A DNA stretch of 21,130 nucleotides from CAZLKN01 sp964560135 (GCA_964560135.1 CAZLKN010000052.1:1-21130), one strand, 5' to 3'. Counted from the first letter of the stretch, positions 12,791 to 21,058 are shown. A program made the numbers and translations. The notes: generated by a model from the sequence alone, not told the origin.

Positions 12791-13386
12791 CGCATCCCTC
12801 CGGACTCGGCGAGCGTCGCCTCCGCGGGCCGGGCCGGGTTGCCGAGCACGGTGGCGCCGTCCGGGACGTCCTTGGTGACGACGGCCCCCGGGCCCACCGT
12901 GGCGTTCTCCCCGATCCTCACGCCCTTGAGGACGATCGCTCCGATCCCGATACGGGCGCCGTCGCAGATCGTGACGGGGCGTGGTTCGAAGGGGAGCCGG
13001 TCCTCGTAGCTTCCGTAGGGGCTGTGGGCGATCGCGTCCTGCCGGCGCAGCTCGGGGTCGAGCGGGTGGAAGTCGCAGTCGGCGATCGTCACGCCGTAGG
13101 CGACCGTGACACCGGAGCCGAGCCGGATCTCGCCGGCGCCCATGAACATCGCGCCGACGAGCACGCAGTCGTCGCCGATCTCCAGGTACCCGGTGGGCTC
13201 GATCGAGAAGCGCGTCCAGGTGTAGGCGCGGACGCGGGCGCCGACCACCAGACCCGGGTCGCGTTCGCTGCGGAACCGCAGGAACGTCTTACGGCTCTCG
13301 AAGTACACCTCCCGGCCCAGGCGCACGTTGGCCGGCAGGCTCGTGTAGTCCCATGTGCCGTCGAGATCCGACGGGTCGAAGCTCAT
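12787..13386 (-). CDS. Left-handed beta-helix acyltransferase, with catalytic histidine
   Basis: This 199-aa LbH acyltransferase would transfer acetyl or a related acyl group from acyl-CoA to a sugar hydroxyl or amine in the cytoplasm. Hexapeptide repeats run through VGARVRAYTWTRFSIEPTG, LEIGDDCVLVGAMFMGAGE, IRLGSGVTVAYGVTIADC and IGIGAIVLKGVRIGENATVG, ending VVTKDVPDGATVLGNPARP. H107 in CDFHPLDPELR aligns with the catalytic histidine of LacA-type acetyltransferases. The N-terminal part (about 1-45) is a non-repeat arm. Its ATG overlaps the TGA of the upstream GT-like gene (ATGA), and its own stop overlaps the next start, so it is translationally coupled on both sides. The acceptor is probably the operon's glycan. 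Confidence 0.87.
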   Translation of the reverse strand: MSFDPSDLDGTWDYTSLPANVRLGREVYFESRKTFLRFRSERDPGLVVGARVRAYTWTRFSIEPTGYLEIGDDCVLVGAMFMGAGEIRLGSGVTVAYGVTIADCDFHPLDPELRRQDAIAHSPYGSYEDRLPFEPRPVTICDGARIGIGAIVLKGVRIGENATVGPGAVVTKDVPDGATVLGNPARPAEATLAESGGMR

Positions 13387-14552
13387 CGGTCCACCTCCAG
13401 TCGGTCGAGCATCTCGCCGAGGACGAGCTCGGCGTCGAAGTGTTCCCGGGCGATCCGTCGTGCCGCCGCGGCATGGGTCTCGTAGTCCTGCTCGACGCGC
13501 TCCAGCGCTGCGGCGGCACCGTCGGCGTCCTCGAAGGCCAGCACCCCCTCGCCGGTGGGCAGCCACTCGCTGAATCCCGTGTCCTGAAGGACCACGGGCC
13601 GGCCGGCGGCCATGTAGCAGATCGAGCGGCAGCTGAACCACCCGCAGCGGGTGGCGGCGTACACGTTCTTGGCGACGCTGAGCTCTCCGCGGCTTCCCGT
13701 CACGTACTCCCGGTAGGCCTGCGGCGTGCGGGACACATCGAGCGAGTCCACCACCGACCAGCCGAGCTCCCGCCACCGATCGACCGGCGGGTCGGTGCCC
13801 CCGGCGGCGATCTCCAGCGGCACCTCCACGCGGCCGGGAAGCTCCTCGACGTGGACGAACTCGCGCTCTTTCGTGCCGTAGGTCACACCCTCGTGGACCA
13901 TGGGCAGCGGCGCGTTGTCCCAGGACAGCACCGTCGTCCACGACGGGCCGGGTGGGACGCCGGTCTCCCAGAGGTCGGGGACCACCGGGGGCCGGGTCGG
14001 GTGCCACCGCAACCCGAAGTCCGGCAGGGGACAGTCGGGGGCCCCGAGCCGCGTCGCGTAGGTGAAGTGGTGGTCGTGGGCGCGGAAGCCGTGGTCCCAC
14101 GCCGGGCGCTCGCGGTCGGCTTTCGGGAAGCGCATGAAGTGGTTCCATCCGGGGTCGGTGTCGACGAACACCTTGCGGGGGCTCACGAGGTACTCGTCGC
14201 GGAGCACGCAGATCCCGGAGACGTTCAGGAAGATGTCCGCGTCGGCCAGGATCTCCACCATCTCTTCGCGGCCGACGCCGAGGGTGCGGTCGTCGAGGCC
14301 GCGCAGGTGCCAGCGCTTGCCGAGGTTCGGGGAGACGCTGGACAGCACCCGCTCCAGATGGTCGGCGCCGCGTTCCCAGCGCAGGTCGTAGTCGTAGTCG
14401 CGGGCTTCGAGGTCGTAGAGGTACACCGTGGTGTCCTCGAGGTACCAGACGTCGAAGCCGAGCCGCTCCAGGCCCACGGCGTACTGGACGTAGTCGTAGA
14501 ACACGCCGCCCACCGGGAAGGTGGCGATCATCCCGCCCACCACCGCGATCAC
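13383..14552 (-). CDS. Glycosyltransferase-like protein, paralogue A
   Basis: This 389-aa GT-B-like protein is paralogous to the one at 11057-12220. Matching blocks include the start VIAVVGGMIATFPVGGVFYD, YAVGLERLGFDVWYLEDTTV (compare YAMGLARMGHDVWVLEDSDD), RKVFVDTDPGW (compare RVFVDADPAF), GELSVAKNVYAATRCGWFSC and AAGRPVVLQDTGFSEWLPTG. These suggest a common nucleotide-sugar fold, but the donor and acceptor are unknown. The GTG start at 14552 has GAGGAGG about 8 nt upstream and overlaps the stop of the ABC transporter gene (GTGA). The frame stays open upstream to 15266, but that part is only the antisense-shifted shadow of the transporter. It sits between the exporter and the two acyltransferases, so it likely acts on the same molecule. 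Confidence 0.76.
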   Translation of the reverse strand: MIAVVGGMIATFPVGGVFYDYVQYAVGLERLGFDVWYLEDTTVYLYDLEARDYDYDLRWERGADHLERVLSSVSPNLGKRWHLRGLDDRTLGVGREEMVEILADADIFLNVSGICVLRDEYLVSPRKVFVDTDPGWNHFMRFPKADRERPAWDHGFRAHDHHFTYATRLGAPDCPLPDFGLRWHPTRPPVVPDLWETGVPPGPSWTTVLSWDNAPLPMVHEGVTYGTKEREFVHVEELPGRVEVPLEIAAGGTDPPVDRWRELGWSVVDSLDVSRTPQAYREYVTGSRGELSVAKNVYAATRCGWFSCRSICYMAAGRPVVLQDTGFSEWLPTGEGVLAFEDADGAAAALERVEQDYETHAAAARRIAREHFDAELVLGEMLDRLEVDR

Positions 14553-16510
14553 GGTGCGACCTCCTCGCCGATCTCGTCGGAGATCCCGGCCGGTGGCTCG
14601 TCGAGGAGGCGGACGCGCCCCCGCCGCACCTCCAGGAACGCGTCGCAGTCCTTGAGGGCCGACAGGCGGTGGCTGATGAGCAGGCTCGTGCGGCCCTCCG
14701 ACAGCCGCCGCATCGTCTCCAGGATGTCGGCCTGGGTGGCTTTGTCCACGGAGCTCGTGGGCTCGTCGAGGATGAGGATCGAGGCGTCGCGCAGGAAGGC
14801 GCGGGCCAGCGAGATCCGCTGGCGCTCGCCGCCCGACAGCCGCATGCCGCGCTCGCCGACCACGGTGTCGTAGCCCTCGGGCAGCGCGGTCACGAAGTCG
14901 TGGGCGCCGGCGGCCTCGGCGGCGGCGACGACCTGCGCCTCGGAGGCGTCGGGTCTCGCGTAGCGGAGGTTGTCGGCGATCGTGGTGGAGAAGAGCACCG
15001 GGTCCTGGAGCACGATCGCGAACTGGTCGCGGAGGTCGGCGAGCCGGTAGTCGCGCAGGTCCGTCCCGTCGAGGAGCACACGTCCGGAGACCGGATCGTA
15101 GAAGCGGGTGATCAGGCTGACGAGGGTGGTCTTCCCGGCCCCCGTGGGCCCGACGACGCCGACGCGCATCCCGGGCTCGACGGCGAAGGAGACATTGCGG
15201 AGCACGGGGTTGCGTCCGTCGTAGGAGAACCAGACCTGCTCGAAGGCGATGGCGCCCTTGGCCCAAGTGAGGGGAAGGGCGTCGGGACGCTCGACGACCT
15301 CCGGGTGCTCGTCGAGCAGTTGGAAGGCGCGTTCGGCCCCCGCCAGCGAGCTCTGGAGGTCGCCGATCTTCTGGGCCATCTGCTGGAGGGGTCCGTAGAG
15401 CTGGGCGAGGTAGCCCATGACCACGAGCAGCGCGCCGAGGGTGAGGCGTCCCTGCATCACGCCGCGGACGCCGACGAACAGCACGGCCGCCGTGCCGACG
15501 GCGGTGGTGAGCGCGATCGCCATCCCGAAGCCGCCCTCGGCCAGGGCGAGGCGCACCCGGGCCCGCACGGTGTCCCCCGAGCGGCGCGTGAAGCGGCGCT
15601 GCTCGGCCTCCTCACGTCCGAAGGCCTTGACGACCCGCACGGCCGAGAGCACCTCCTGCACCACCTTGAGTGCGGAGGTCTCGAGCTCCTTGAGCTCGCG
15701 GTAGCGGCTGCGCACGCGGACGATGTAGCCGCGGGCGAGCAGGTACAGGATGGGGGTGACGGCGACGGCTACGAAAGCGAGCTGCAGGTCGATGCGGGCC
15801 GTGACGTAGAGGGTGGCCAGCAGCATCACCCCGGAGGTTACGAACGGGATCGCGCTGTCGAGCATGTACTGGGGGGCGGCGGCGTCGTACTCGATCCGGT
15901 ACAGCGCGTCGATCGGTCCCTGCCGGTCGTGGTAGGCGAGCGACAGGTGCTGGGAGTGGCGGAAGAGCTTCGAGCGGAAGCGCAGCGTGACGCCTTCGCC
16001 GACGCGGGTCTGGTGCACGTAGGCCGCGAGCCCGCGGATCTGTCCGAGGGCGACGACGAGGATCTGGAGCGCCACGGCCACCACGAGCATCCGCATCGGC
16101 GTGGCCTGGAGCGCGCCGGGCACGAAGGGGGACAGGAACCCGGGCAGCGGCTCGTCGCCGAGGGCGCTGTCCACGGCGATCTTCAAGGGGACGGGGTTGA
16201 GCAGGAGCACGGGCGTGGCCAGCAGCTCGAGAGCAGCCAGACCGGCCACACCCCAGCGGAACGGACGCACCTCGCCCCACACCCGCCGCAGCAGGGTCAT
16301 GTCACCCAGGCCGGGCGAGGGCCACTCGTCGCGCGGGGGCCCGCCGTTGTGCTCGGCCCCAAGCGCCGTCCAGAACCGGTCGGCCTGTTCCGCGTCGACG
16401 GTAGCGGCGTGGCCGGCGACGTCGATGCCGAGGGCCCGGAGCCGATGGACGACGTCCGCGGTGTCCATGCCGGCGAGCCGGGCGAGCTCCCAGACGCGGA
16501 TCCGGGTCAC
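14549..16510 (-). CDS. ABC exporter (TM-NBD half-transporter) with N-terminal IF-2-N-like domain
   Basis: This 653-aa type I ABC exporter half-transporter pumps a substrate out through a homo- or heterodimer. After the extension, about six membrane helices run through residues 85-370 (for example 85-105, 139-157, 221-238, 243-260, 325-350, 355-373). The nucleotide-binding domain shows Walker A GPTGAGKT (454-461), Q-loop Q502, signature LSGGERQ (558-564), Walker B ILILDE (578-583) and H-loop H614. Before this comes an unusual domain, residues about 3-50 (IRVWELARLAGMDTADVVHR, then LRALGIDVAGHAATVDAEQA), closely resembling the small N-terminal domain of IF-2. The GTG start at 16510 overlaps the upstream TGA. 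M71 would be an alternative start without this domain. The operon context implies a glycan or glycolipid cargo. Confidence 0.9.
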   Translation of the reverse strand: MTRIRVWELARLAGMDTADVVHRLRALGIDVAGHAATVDAEQADRFWTALGAEHNGGPPRDEWPSPGLGDMTLLRRVWGEVRPFRWGVAGLAALELLATPVLLLNPVPLKIAVDSALGDEPLPGFLSPFVPGALQATPMRMLVVAVALQILVVALGQIRGLAAYVHQTRVGEGVTLRFRSKLFRHSQHLSLAYHDRQGPIDALYRIEYDAAAPQYMLDSAIPFVTSGVMLLATLYVTARIDLQLAFVAVAVTPILYLLARGYIVRVRSRYRELKELETSALKVVQEVLSAVRVVKAFGREEAEQRRFTRRSGDTVRARVRLALAEGGFGMAIALTTAVGTAAVLFVGVRGVMQGRLTLGALLVVMGYLAQLYGPLQQMAQKIGDLQSSLAGAERAFQLLDEHPEVVERPDALPLTWAKGAIAFEQVWFSYDGRNPVLRNVSFAVEPGMRVGVVGPTGAGKTTLVSLITRFYDPVSGRVLLDGTDLRDYRLADLRDQFAIVLQDPVLFSTTIADNLRYARPDASEAQVVAAAEAAGAHDFVTALPEGYDTVVGERGMRLSGGERQRISLARAFLRDASILILDEPTSSVDKATQADILETMRRLSEGRTSLLISHRLSALKDCDAFLEVRRGRVRLLDEPPAGISDEIGEEVAP

Positions 16511-18942
16511 GGCACCTCGCAGGCGCGGACGATGGCCCGGCGGGCCCCCGGTCCGGCACGCACGAGACCGCGGACGAACTCGGCGACACCGAGCCCGGCG
16601 AGGCCGGCGGCCACGACCGGTGGGGCGAAGACGGCCGCCAGGGCGAGGGTGCCGGCCAGCGCGACGAGACGCCGGTGGCGCAGCCTGATGCGCGTCCGGG
16701 CCTGGACGCAGCCCAGCGGGTAGGCGGAGGTGACGATGTCCCCGAAGACCAGCGACGAGCCCACCAGGCGCGCGTCGTGGTCCTCCCAGCCGGTGGACAC
16801 GAGCACGCGCCGTCCCGATCGCCGGAGCACGGCGACGATCGCCGCCGCGAGGTCGGCCCGGGGACGGTCGGCGGGCAGGATCAGCACCCTGCGGCCGGCG
16901 CGGCGTGCCGGTCCGGGCAGCGGGGTGTCGGGGATCAGGGTGCGCCGGGCCGCCGGCGTGTGCTTCGTCCGGCCCCACAGGCGGTACAGCGGCTGGAGCA
17001 CGTTGAGGGCGGCGACGCCGAGCCGGAAGCGCAGCGGCGAGATGGCGAGGTGGCGTGGGGGCCGGGCCCTGATGGCGTCCACCAATCCGAGGGTCGCGAC
17101 GATCAGCGCTCCGACGGCCGCGGGGATCGCCAGGAGCGGGTCGAGCAGCGCCAGCGGGACGGTGGCGGCGAGCACGGCCGCCGCGGGGACGCCGAGCTGG
17201 TGGGCGATGTCGAGGGCGTGCCCGCCGTCGCGGTACACCGACTGGTAGGCGGCGGCGCCGTACAGGCCGCGGTAGACGCGCTGCCGGGCGAGGGAGGGAA
17301 CGAGCGAGTAGATGTGTCCGCGCCAGCGCGCGGTGCCGATGGGGGTGAAGCGGTCGGGATGGCGGGCCTCCACGAGCGCCTCGGCCTTGCCGTAGCCGCG
17401 CTGCTGACGCAGGTAGGCCTTGGCCCCCGGACGCCGCCGGTGCCAGACGAGCGCCGCCGGGTGGAAGCCGATCTCCCAGCCGCGGTCGAGCACGCGCCAG
17501 CAGAAGTCCACGTCGTCGCCGGCGGCCATGTAGACGGGGTCGAAGCCGCCGACCTCGGTGAGGACCTGGTCGCGCCAGAAGGCCATGTTGCATCCGGGGA
17601 CGTGCTCGGCGCGATCGTCGGCCACGAGCACGTGGACGGGTCCGCCGGGCGACTGCGCGACCTGGTGGGCGCCCGGGGGGTCGTCGGGCGGGGGCACGTT
17701 GGGCCCGCCGACGCCGCCGACCATCTGGCCGTCGAAGCCGAGGGCGATGTAGTAGGGCCACTCGGGCGGCGGGAAGGCGTCGGAGTCGATGTAGGCGACG
17801 ACCTCGCCGGCGGCCTGCTCGTAGCCGACGTTGCGGGCGACCGACAGTCCGCTGTGCGGGATCTGGACGAGCCGCGCGACCCGGTGGCGCCGGGCGATCT
17901 CGGCGGTGGCGTCCTTGGAGCCGTCGTCCACGACGACCACGTCGAGGCCCGGGTAGTCGAGGGCGCAGGCGTGGGTGAGGCACTCGTCGAGGGTGGTTTC
18001 GGCGTTGTGGGCGCAGACCACCACGCTCATCGAGGGCCAGGGCCAGTCGAGGTCGGCGACCGTGTGCCGGTTCCAGGCGGCGGCGACCTCGAGGGCCGGA
18101 CGCGGGCTGCGGTCGGCGCGGGTGAGCCCGAAGTGCCAGCCCTCCACGGGGGAGCCGCCGACCCACCAGTCGTCGGTGAACGAGAAGCTGCACCACCCGG
18201 CCACGCCGCGCTCGACGGCGGTTGCGTACATCCAGTCGAGGGTCTCGGCCTGGTGGGCCTCGCCGTCGGGGGTGCCGCGTGAGTCGAGGCCGACCTCGCC
18301 GAGCACCAGCGGCCGGTCGCCGGCGATGTGATGGAGGCGCGTGAGGTAGCGGCGGAGATCGGCGCGGTTCTCGAGGAAGACGTTGAAGGTGAGGAAGTCG
18401 AGTCCGTCGAGCGGCAGGTACTCGGCGGTGGGGTAGTTGGCGTAGGTGACGAGCCGGTCGGGATCCTCCTCGCGGACGATGTCCGCGAGCTCGTCGACGA
18501 TCTGCGCGACACGGCGGGTACCGACCCAGCGGATGACGTCCGCGGGGATCTCGTTGCCGAGGGAGAGCGCGAAGACGGAGTCGGCGTCGGCGAGGCGGCG
18601 AGCCTGGGCCCGGACCTCCCGTCGCGCCTCGCGGGCTACCCGGCGGATCTGCCGGCGGGAGGCGCCGACCAGGTAGCGCCAGTCGGGGTAGAAGACGTCG
18701 GACAACAGCCGCAGGCCGCTGTCGGCTGCGAGGTCGAGGACGTCGTCCGGGGGTGGGGTGTAGGTGCGGACGACGGTGAAGCCGGCCTCGGTCATGGTCG
18801 CGAAGTCGCGCTTGACGCGATCGCGGTCGGGGAACTGGGCGCCGTCGCACCTGGGGGCGAACGTGCCGTAGGTGACACCGCGGACGTCGAAGCGCTCGTC
18901 GCCGGAGGCGAAATGCTTGCCGTCGAGGCGGACCCTCAGCAC
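16507..18942 (-). CDS. GH2-like glycosidase fused to GT2 glycosyltransferase, membrane-anchored
   Basis: This 811-aa fusion protein is the first gene of the six-gene operon. Residues about 1-300 form a clan-A TIM-barrel hydrolase like the GH2 catalytic domain. G-x-x-Y-G-T-F-A-P opens it, the acid/base glutamate is E131 in SLGNEIP, and the nucleophile is E216 in VLGEVGLDS. Residues about 305-560 are a GT2 (GT-A) transferase with SVVVCAHNAE, VVVVDDGSKD (335-344), DSD metal site (386-388), GGPNVPP, GCNMAFWRD, GDDVDFCWRVL and QQRGYGKAE. Two or more membrane helices and a further C-terminal cytoplasmic region follow, including AAAVLAATVPLALLDPLLAI. The GTG start at 18942 is the first sensible start after the predicted promoter at 18970-18998. 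The protein could both build and trim or transfer sugar units at the membrane (inference). Confidence 0.85.
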   Translation of the reverse strand: MLRVRLDGKHFASGDERFDVRGVTYGTFAPRCDGAQFPDRDRVKRDFATMTEAGFTVVRTYTPPPDDVLDLAADSGLRLLSDVFYPDWRYLVGASRRQIRRVAREARREVRAQARRLADADSVFALSLGNEIPADVIRWVGTRRVAQIVDELADIVREEDPDRLVTYANYPTAEYLPLDGLDFLTFNVFLENRADLRRYLTRLHHIAGDRPLVLGEVGLDSRGTPDGEAHQAETLDWMYATAVERGVAGWCSFSFTDDWWVGGSPVEGWHFGLTRADRSPRPALEVAAAWNRHTVADLDWPWPSMSVVVCAHNAETTLDECLTHACALDYPGLDVVVVDDGSKDATAEIARRHRVARLVQIPHSGLSVARNVGYEQAAGEVVAYIDSDAFPPPEWPYYIALGFDGQMVGGVGGPNVPPPDDPPGAHQVAQSPGGPVHVLVADDRAEHVPGCNMAFWRDQVLTEVGGFDPVYMAAGDDVDFCWRVLDRGWEIGFHPAALVWHRRRPGAKAYLRQQRGYGKAEALVEARHPDRFTPIGTARWRGHIYSLVPSLARQRVYRGLYGAAAYQSVYRDGGHALDIAHQLGVPAAAVLAATVPLALLDPLLAIPAAVGALIVATLGLVDAIRARPPRHLAISPLRFRLGVAALNVLQPLYRLWGRTKHTPAARRTLIPDTPLPGPARRAGRRVLILPADRPRADLAAAIVAVLRRSGRRVLVSTGWEDHDARLVGSSLVFGDIVTSAYPLGCVQARTRIRLRHRRLVALAGTLALAAVFAPPVVAAGLAGLGVAEFVRGLVRAGPGARRAIVRACEVP

Positions 18943-18969
18943 GGCGGTGCAGGGACTGGGGATTGCTGC

Positions 18970-18998
18970 GTCATATGCTGTCGAACCCCACGTGTCAG
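18970..18998 (-). promoter_or_regulatory. Promoter of the six-gene glycan operon
   Basis: On the minus strand CTGACA (18998 to 18993) and TATGAC (18975 to 18970) are separated by 17 nt. They match -35 TTGACA at five of six positions and -10 TATAAT at four of six. Transcription would start near 18963, about 20 nt before the GTG start at 18942. A run of seven C residues (19031-19037) lies upstream, between this promoter and the divergent SRPBCC gene. Confidence 0.5.
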
Positions 18999-19122
18999 TG
19001 TCTGGTGTCGCCGGACCCCGCCGGACGGCACCCCCCCACCTACCCCTCAGTACGCGCGAACAAGTACAACCTTGCACCATGGGGACGGATCCCGCTACCG
19101 GTTGCCCCGGCCGTGGCATCCT

Positions 19123-19650
19123 GTGGCCGACGTGGACCGCTACCTGCCCGACCCCGATGTCGTGGAGCGCCACCGGATCTCGGTGGACGCCTCCGTGGAG
19201 CGGACGTGGACGGCGGTCGAGGACGCCGACCTGGCGGGGGACGGGGTGGCGGGGGTGCTCCTGGCGCTGCGGGGCATGCGGCGGGGCCGGTCGATGCGCG
19301 TGCGGGACTTCGAGCGGTTCGGGTTCGTGCGGCTTCCGGGTTCTTCGGAGCGGGAGATCGTGCTGGGCCTGGTGGGACGGTTCTGGCGCCCGTCCGGCGG
19401 GGTGGTGCGGGTGGCACCGGAGGACTTCGTGGGCTTCGACCGTCCCGGCTACATGAAGGCGGTATGGAACGTCCGAGCCGAGGCTGCGGGGAAGGGGGCC
19501 GTCGTTTCCACGGAAACGCGGGTCGCGGGCACCGACGCGCGGGCCCGGTGGCTGTTCCGTCCGTACTGGCTCGTGGTGCGACCCTTCAGCGGACTCATCC
19601 GGCGGAGGCTGCTGAAGCTGGTGAAGACGGGGGCCGAGGGGGCCGGATAG
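19123..19650 (+). CDS. SRPBCC-family protein
   Basis: This 175-aa protein matches a widespread SRPBCC (START/Bet v 1-like) family with a hydrophobic ligand pocket. The start DRYLPDPDVVERHRISVDAS, then VERTWTAVEDADL, LALRGM, REIVLGLVGRFWRPSGGVVR and GYMKAVWNVRAEA follow the family order, ending VSTETRV...RPYWLVVRPFSGLIRR. Start choice is uncertain between GTG 19123 and GTG 19132; both lack a clear ribosome-binding site, and the N-terminus typical of the family (RYLP-x-D) allows either. It is divergent from the glycan operon, so it shares a regulatory interval of about 180 nt. By family, ligands are lipids or polyketide-like molecules. A role with the operon is not shown. Confidence 0.8.
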   Translation: MADVDRYLPDPDVVERHRISVDASVERTWTAVEDADLAGDGVAGVLLALRGMRRGRSMRVRDFERFGFVRLPGSSEREIVLGLVGRFWRPSGGVVRVAPEDFVGFDRPGYMKAVWNVRAEAAGKGAVVSTETRVAGTDARARWLFRPYWLVVRPFSGLIRRRLLKLVKTGAEGAG

Positions 19651-19730
19651 CTGTCCAGGTAGGTGCCCCGATACAGGACTTTCGCCGTGCCAGGTCGAAC
19701 TGGTGTGCATCGGCTGAGGCAAGGGGTTCG

Positions 19731-21005
19731 ATGCGCCTGAGGATCGCTGTGGCGTTGGTGGTCGCCATGTTCGGATCGCTGCTGGTGCCGTCCGGCTCGC
19801 TGGCCCGGCACCCGCAGGACGACGCCGGATCGGGGGGCGACGCCGGCGACGCCTTCGACACGGCGACGCCGATCGTCCCGCAGGGTTCGTACGCCGGCCG
19901 CCTCGACGCCGACTCCGGTGACCGCCACGACTACTTCCGCTTCCACCTGGACGAGGGCGAGTCGGCGATGATCCTGGTGGGCGTCCGGGGGCCGACCGAC
20001 CCGATCGAGCTCCTCGACCCCAACGGCCTGGTCGTCGACACCGGGATGCAGCTCGCCGGCTTCGGCGTGGGCGGAGCCGGTCTGCGCACCGGCGACATCG
20101 TGACCGGTGCGGTGTGGGACTACCCGATCATGGTCAGGCTGGCCGTCGAGGACGTGCTGGTGGCCGGCGACTACCGCCTGCACCTGAAGACCGAGCGGTT
20201 CCCCCTCGCGGAGTACGCTCTCTGCTTCGTGAACTGCGAGGAGCCCGAAGACGCGCCGATCGGCTTCGTCTTCGGCGGGTCGCTGCATCAAGCGCACACG
20301 AGCGTGCTCCTCATCCCGCCGGTGCACGGCGACCTCGGCAACCCGCTGGGCCCGACGGTGCTGGACTACATCGAGGCGACGCTGCGCGGCGTCCGGGCGT
20401 GGTCGGAGGCGATCGAGGACTTCACCGCCGACTATCCGGAGTACGGGTACCTGAGGGAGATCGAGGTCGAGATCGAGATCTTCGACCGGACGGTGCCCGT
20501 GGACCCGGCCGGCTACGACGTCATCATCGGGTACGTGGCCACCGGACCGGTCTTCCGGGGCGTGGCCTCCGGGGGGCTTCTCAGCCTGCAGGGGTTCTTC
20601 GACGAGTACGGCCTCGGGGACGCGGCGCGCTTCAGCGGCCGGTTCATGCTCTTGAGCCTGTTCGCGGCGTCGCCGCGGGCCGGGCAGGCCCGGCCCGACT
20701 TCCCGGAGGTCAACGACCTCGAGATGGTGACCATGCACGAGTTCGGCCACACCTTCGGGGTGGGCCACACCCTGACGTGGCGCGAGGACACCGGCCCCGA
20801 CCTGATGAACAGCCCGGCGACCTTCGTCTACGGGGACGGCTCGCCCATCGGGGACGGAGGCGAGCGGACGCCGATGACCTGCCTGTCGACCCTGAACCTG
20901 TACGCGCTGGCGGAACTGTACCGCTGGATCCCGAGCGGACACTGGGAGCGCACCTGGGGCAGCACCGAGCTGCCGGAGCACATCCCCTACGAGCGGTTCT
21001 GCTGA
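19731..21005 (+). CDS. Secreted metzincin-type metalloprotease with PPC-like domain
   Basis: This 424-aa exported protein begins with a signal peptide, MRLRIAVALVVAMFG...GSLA, likely cleaved after about residue 25. A beta-sandwich domain resembling the bacterial pre-peptidase (PPC) domain occupies about 50-155 (YAGRLDADSGDRHDYFRFHL, IELLDPNGLVVD). The catalytic domain holds the extended zinc motif HEFGHTFGVGH (H336, E337, H340, H346), matching HExxHxxGxxH, followed by a Met-turn candidate in DLMNSP (M359). Cysteines C165 and C169 in CFVNC, plus C384 and C424, could form disulfides after export. ATG 19731 has AAGGGG 4 nt upstream; the frame is open further upstream but there it overlaps the SRPBCC gene. 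I do not recognise the specific peptidase family beyond the metzincin motif. Its substrate is unknown. Confidence 0.83.
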   Translation: MRLRIAVALVVAMFGSLLVPSGSLARHPQDDAGSGGDAGDAFDTATPIVPQGSYAGRLDADSGDRHDYFRFHLDEGESAMILVGVRGPTDPIELLDPNGLVVDTGMQLAGFGVGGAGLRTGDIVTGAVWDYPIMVRLAVEDVLVAGDYRLHLKTERFPLAEYALCFVNCEEPEDAPIGFVFGGSLHQAHTSVLLIPPVHGDLGNPLGPTVLDYIEATLRGVRAWSEAIEDFTADYPEYGYLREIEVEIEIFDRTVPVDPAGYDVIIGYVATGPVFRGVASGGLLSLQGFFDEYGLGDAARFSGRFMLLSLFAASPRAGQARPDFPEVNDLEMVTMHEFGHTFGVGHTLTWREDTGPDLMNSPATFVYGDGSPIGDGGERTPMTCLSTLNLYALAELYRWIPSGHWERTWGSTELPEHIPYERFC

Positions 21006-21011
21006 TCCCTG

Positions 21012-21029
21012 CGATCGCGGGGGCGATCG
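21012..21029 (+). terminator. Stem-loop after the metalloprotease gene
   Basis: CGATCGC (21012-21018) and GCGATCG (21023-21029) pair over 7 bp around GGGG. It lies 7 nt after the TGA at 21005 and before the tRNA promoter. No T-tract follows, so it may stabilise the 3' end rather than terminate efficiently. Confidence 0.4.
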
Positions 21030-21058
21030 AGGCCCCATCGGGTCCGGCTGCCTGGGGG

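Noticed and set aside
13383..15266. Longer N-terminus for glycosyltransferase-like protein A
   Set aside because: The upstream part lies in a shifted frame over the ABC nucleotide-binding domain; GTG 14552 has a strong ribosome-binding site and a Rossmann-like start.
14669..16723. 684-codon plus-strand open frame opposite the ABC transporter
   Set aside because: Antisense to a gene with all ABC motifs intact; long antisense frames are common at this GC content.
19000..19045. Imperfect stem GGTGTCGCCGG...CCGGACGGCACC and C7 tract as a riboswitch or phase-variable switch
   Set aside because: The stem is short and mismatched, no conserved riboswitch fold is recognisable, and a seven-base C run is not unusual here.
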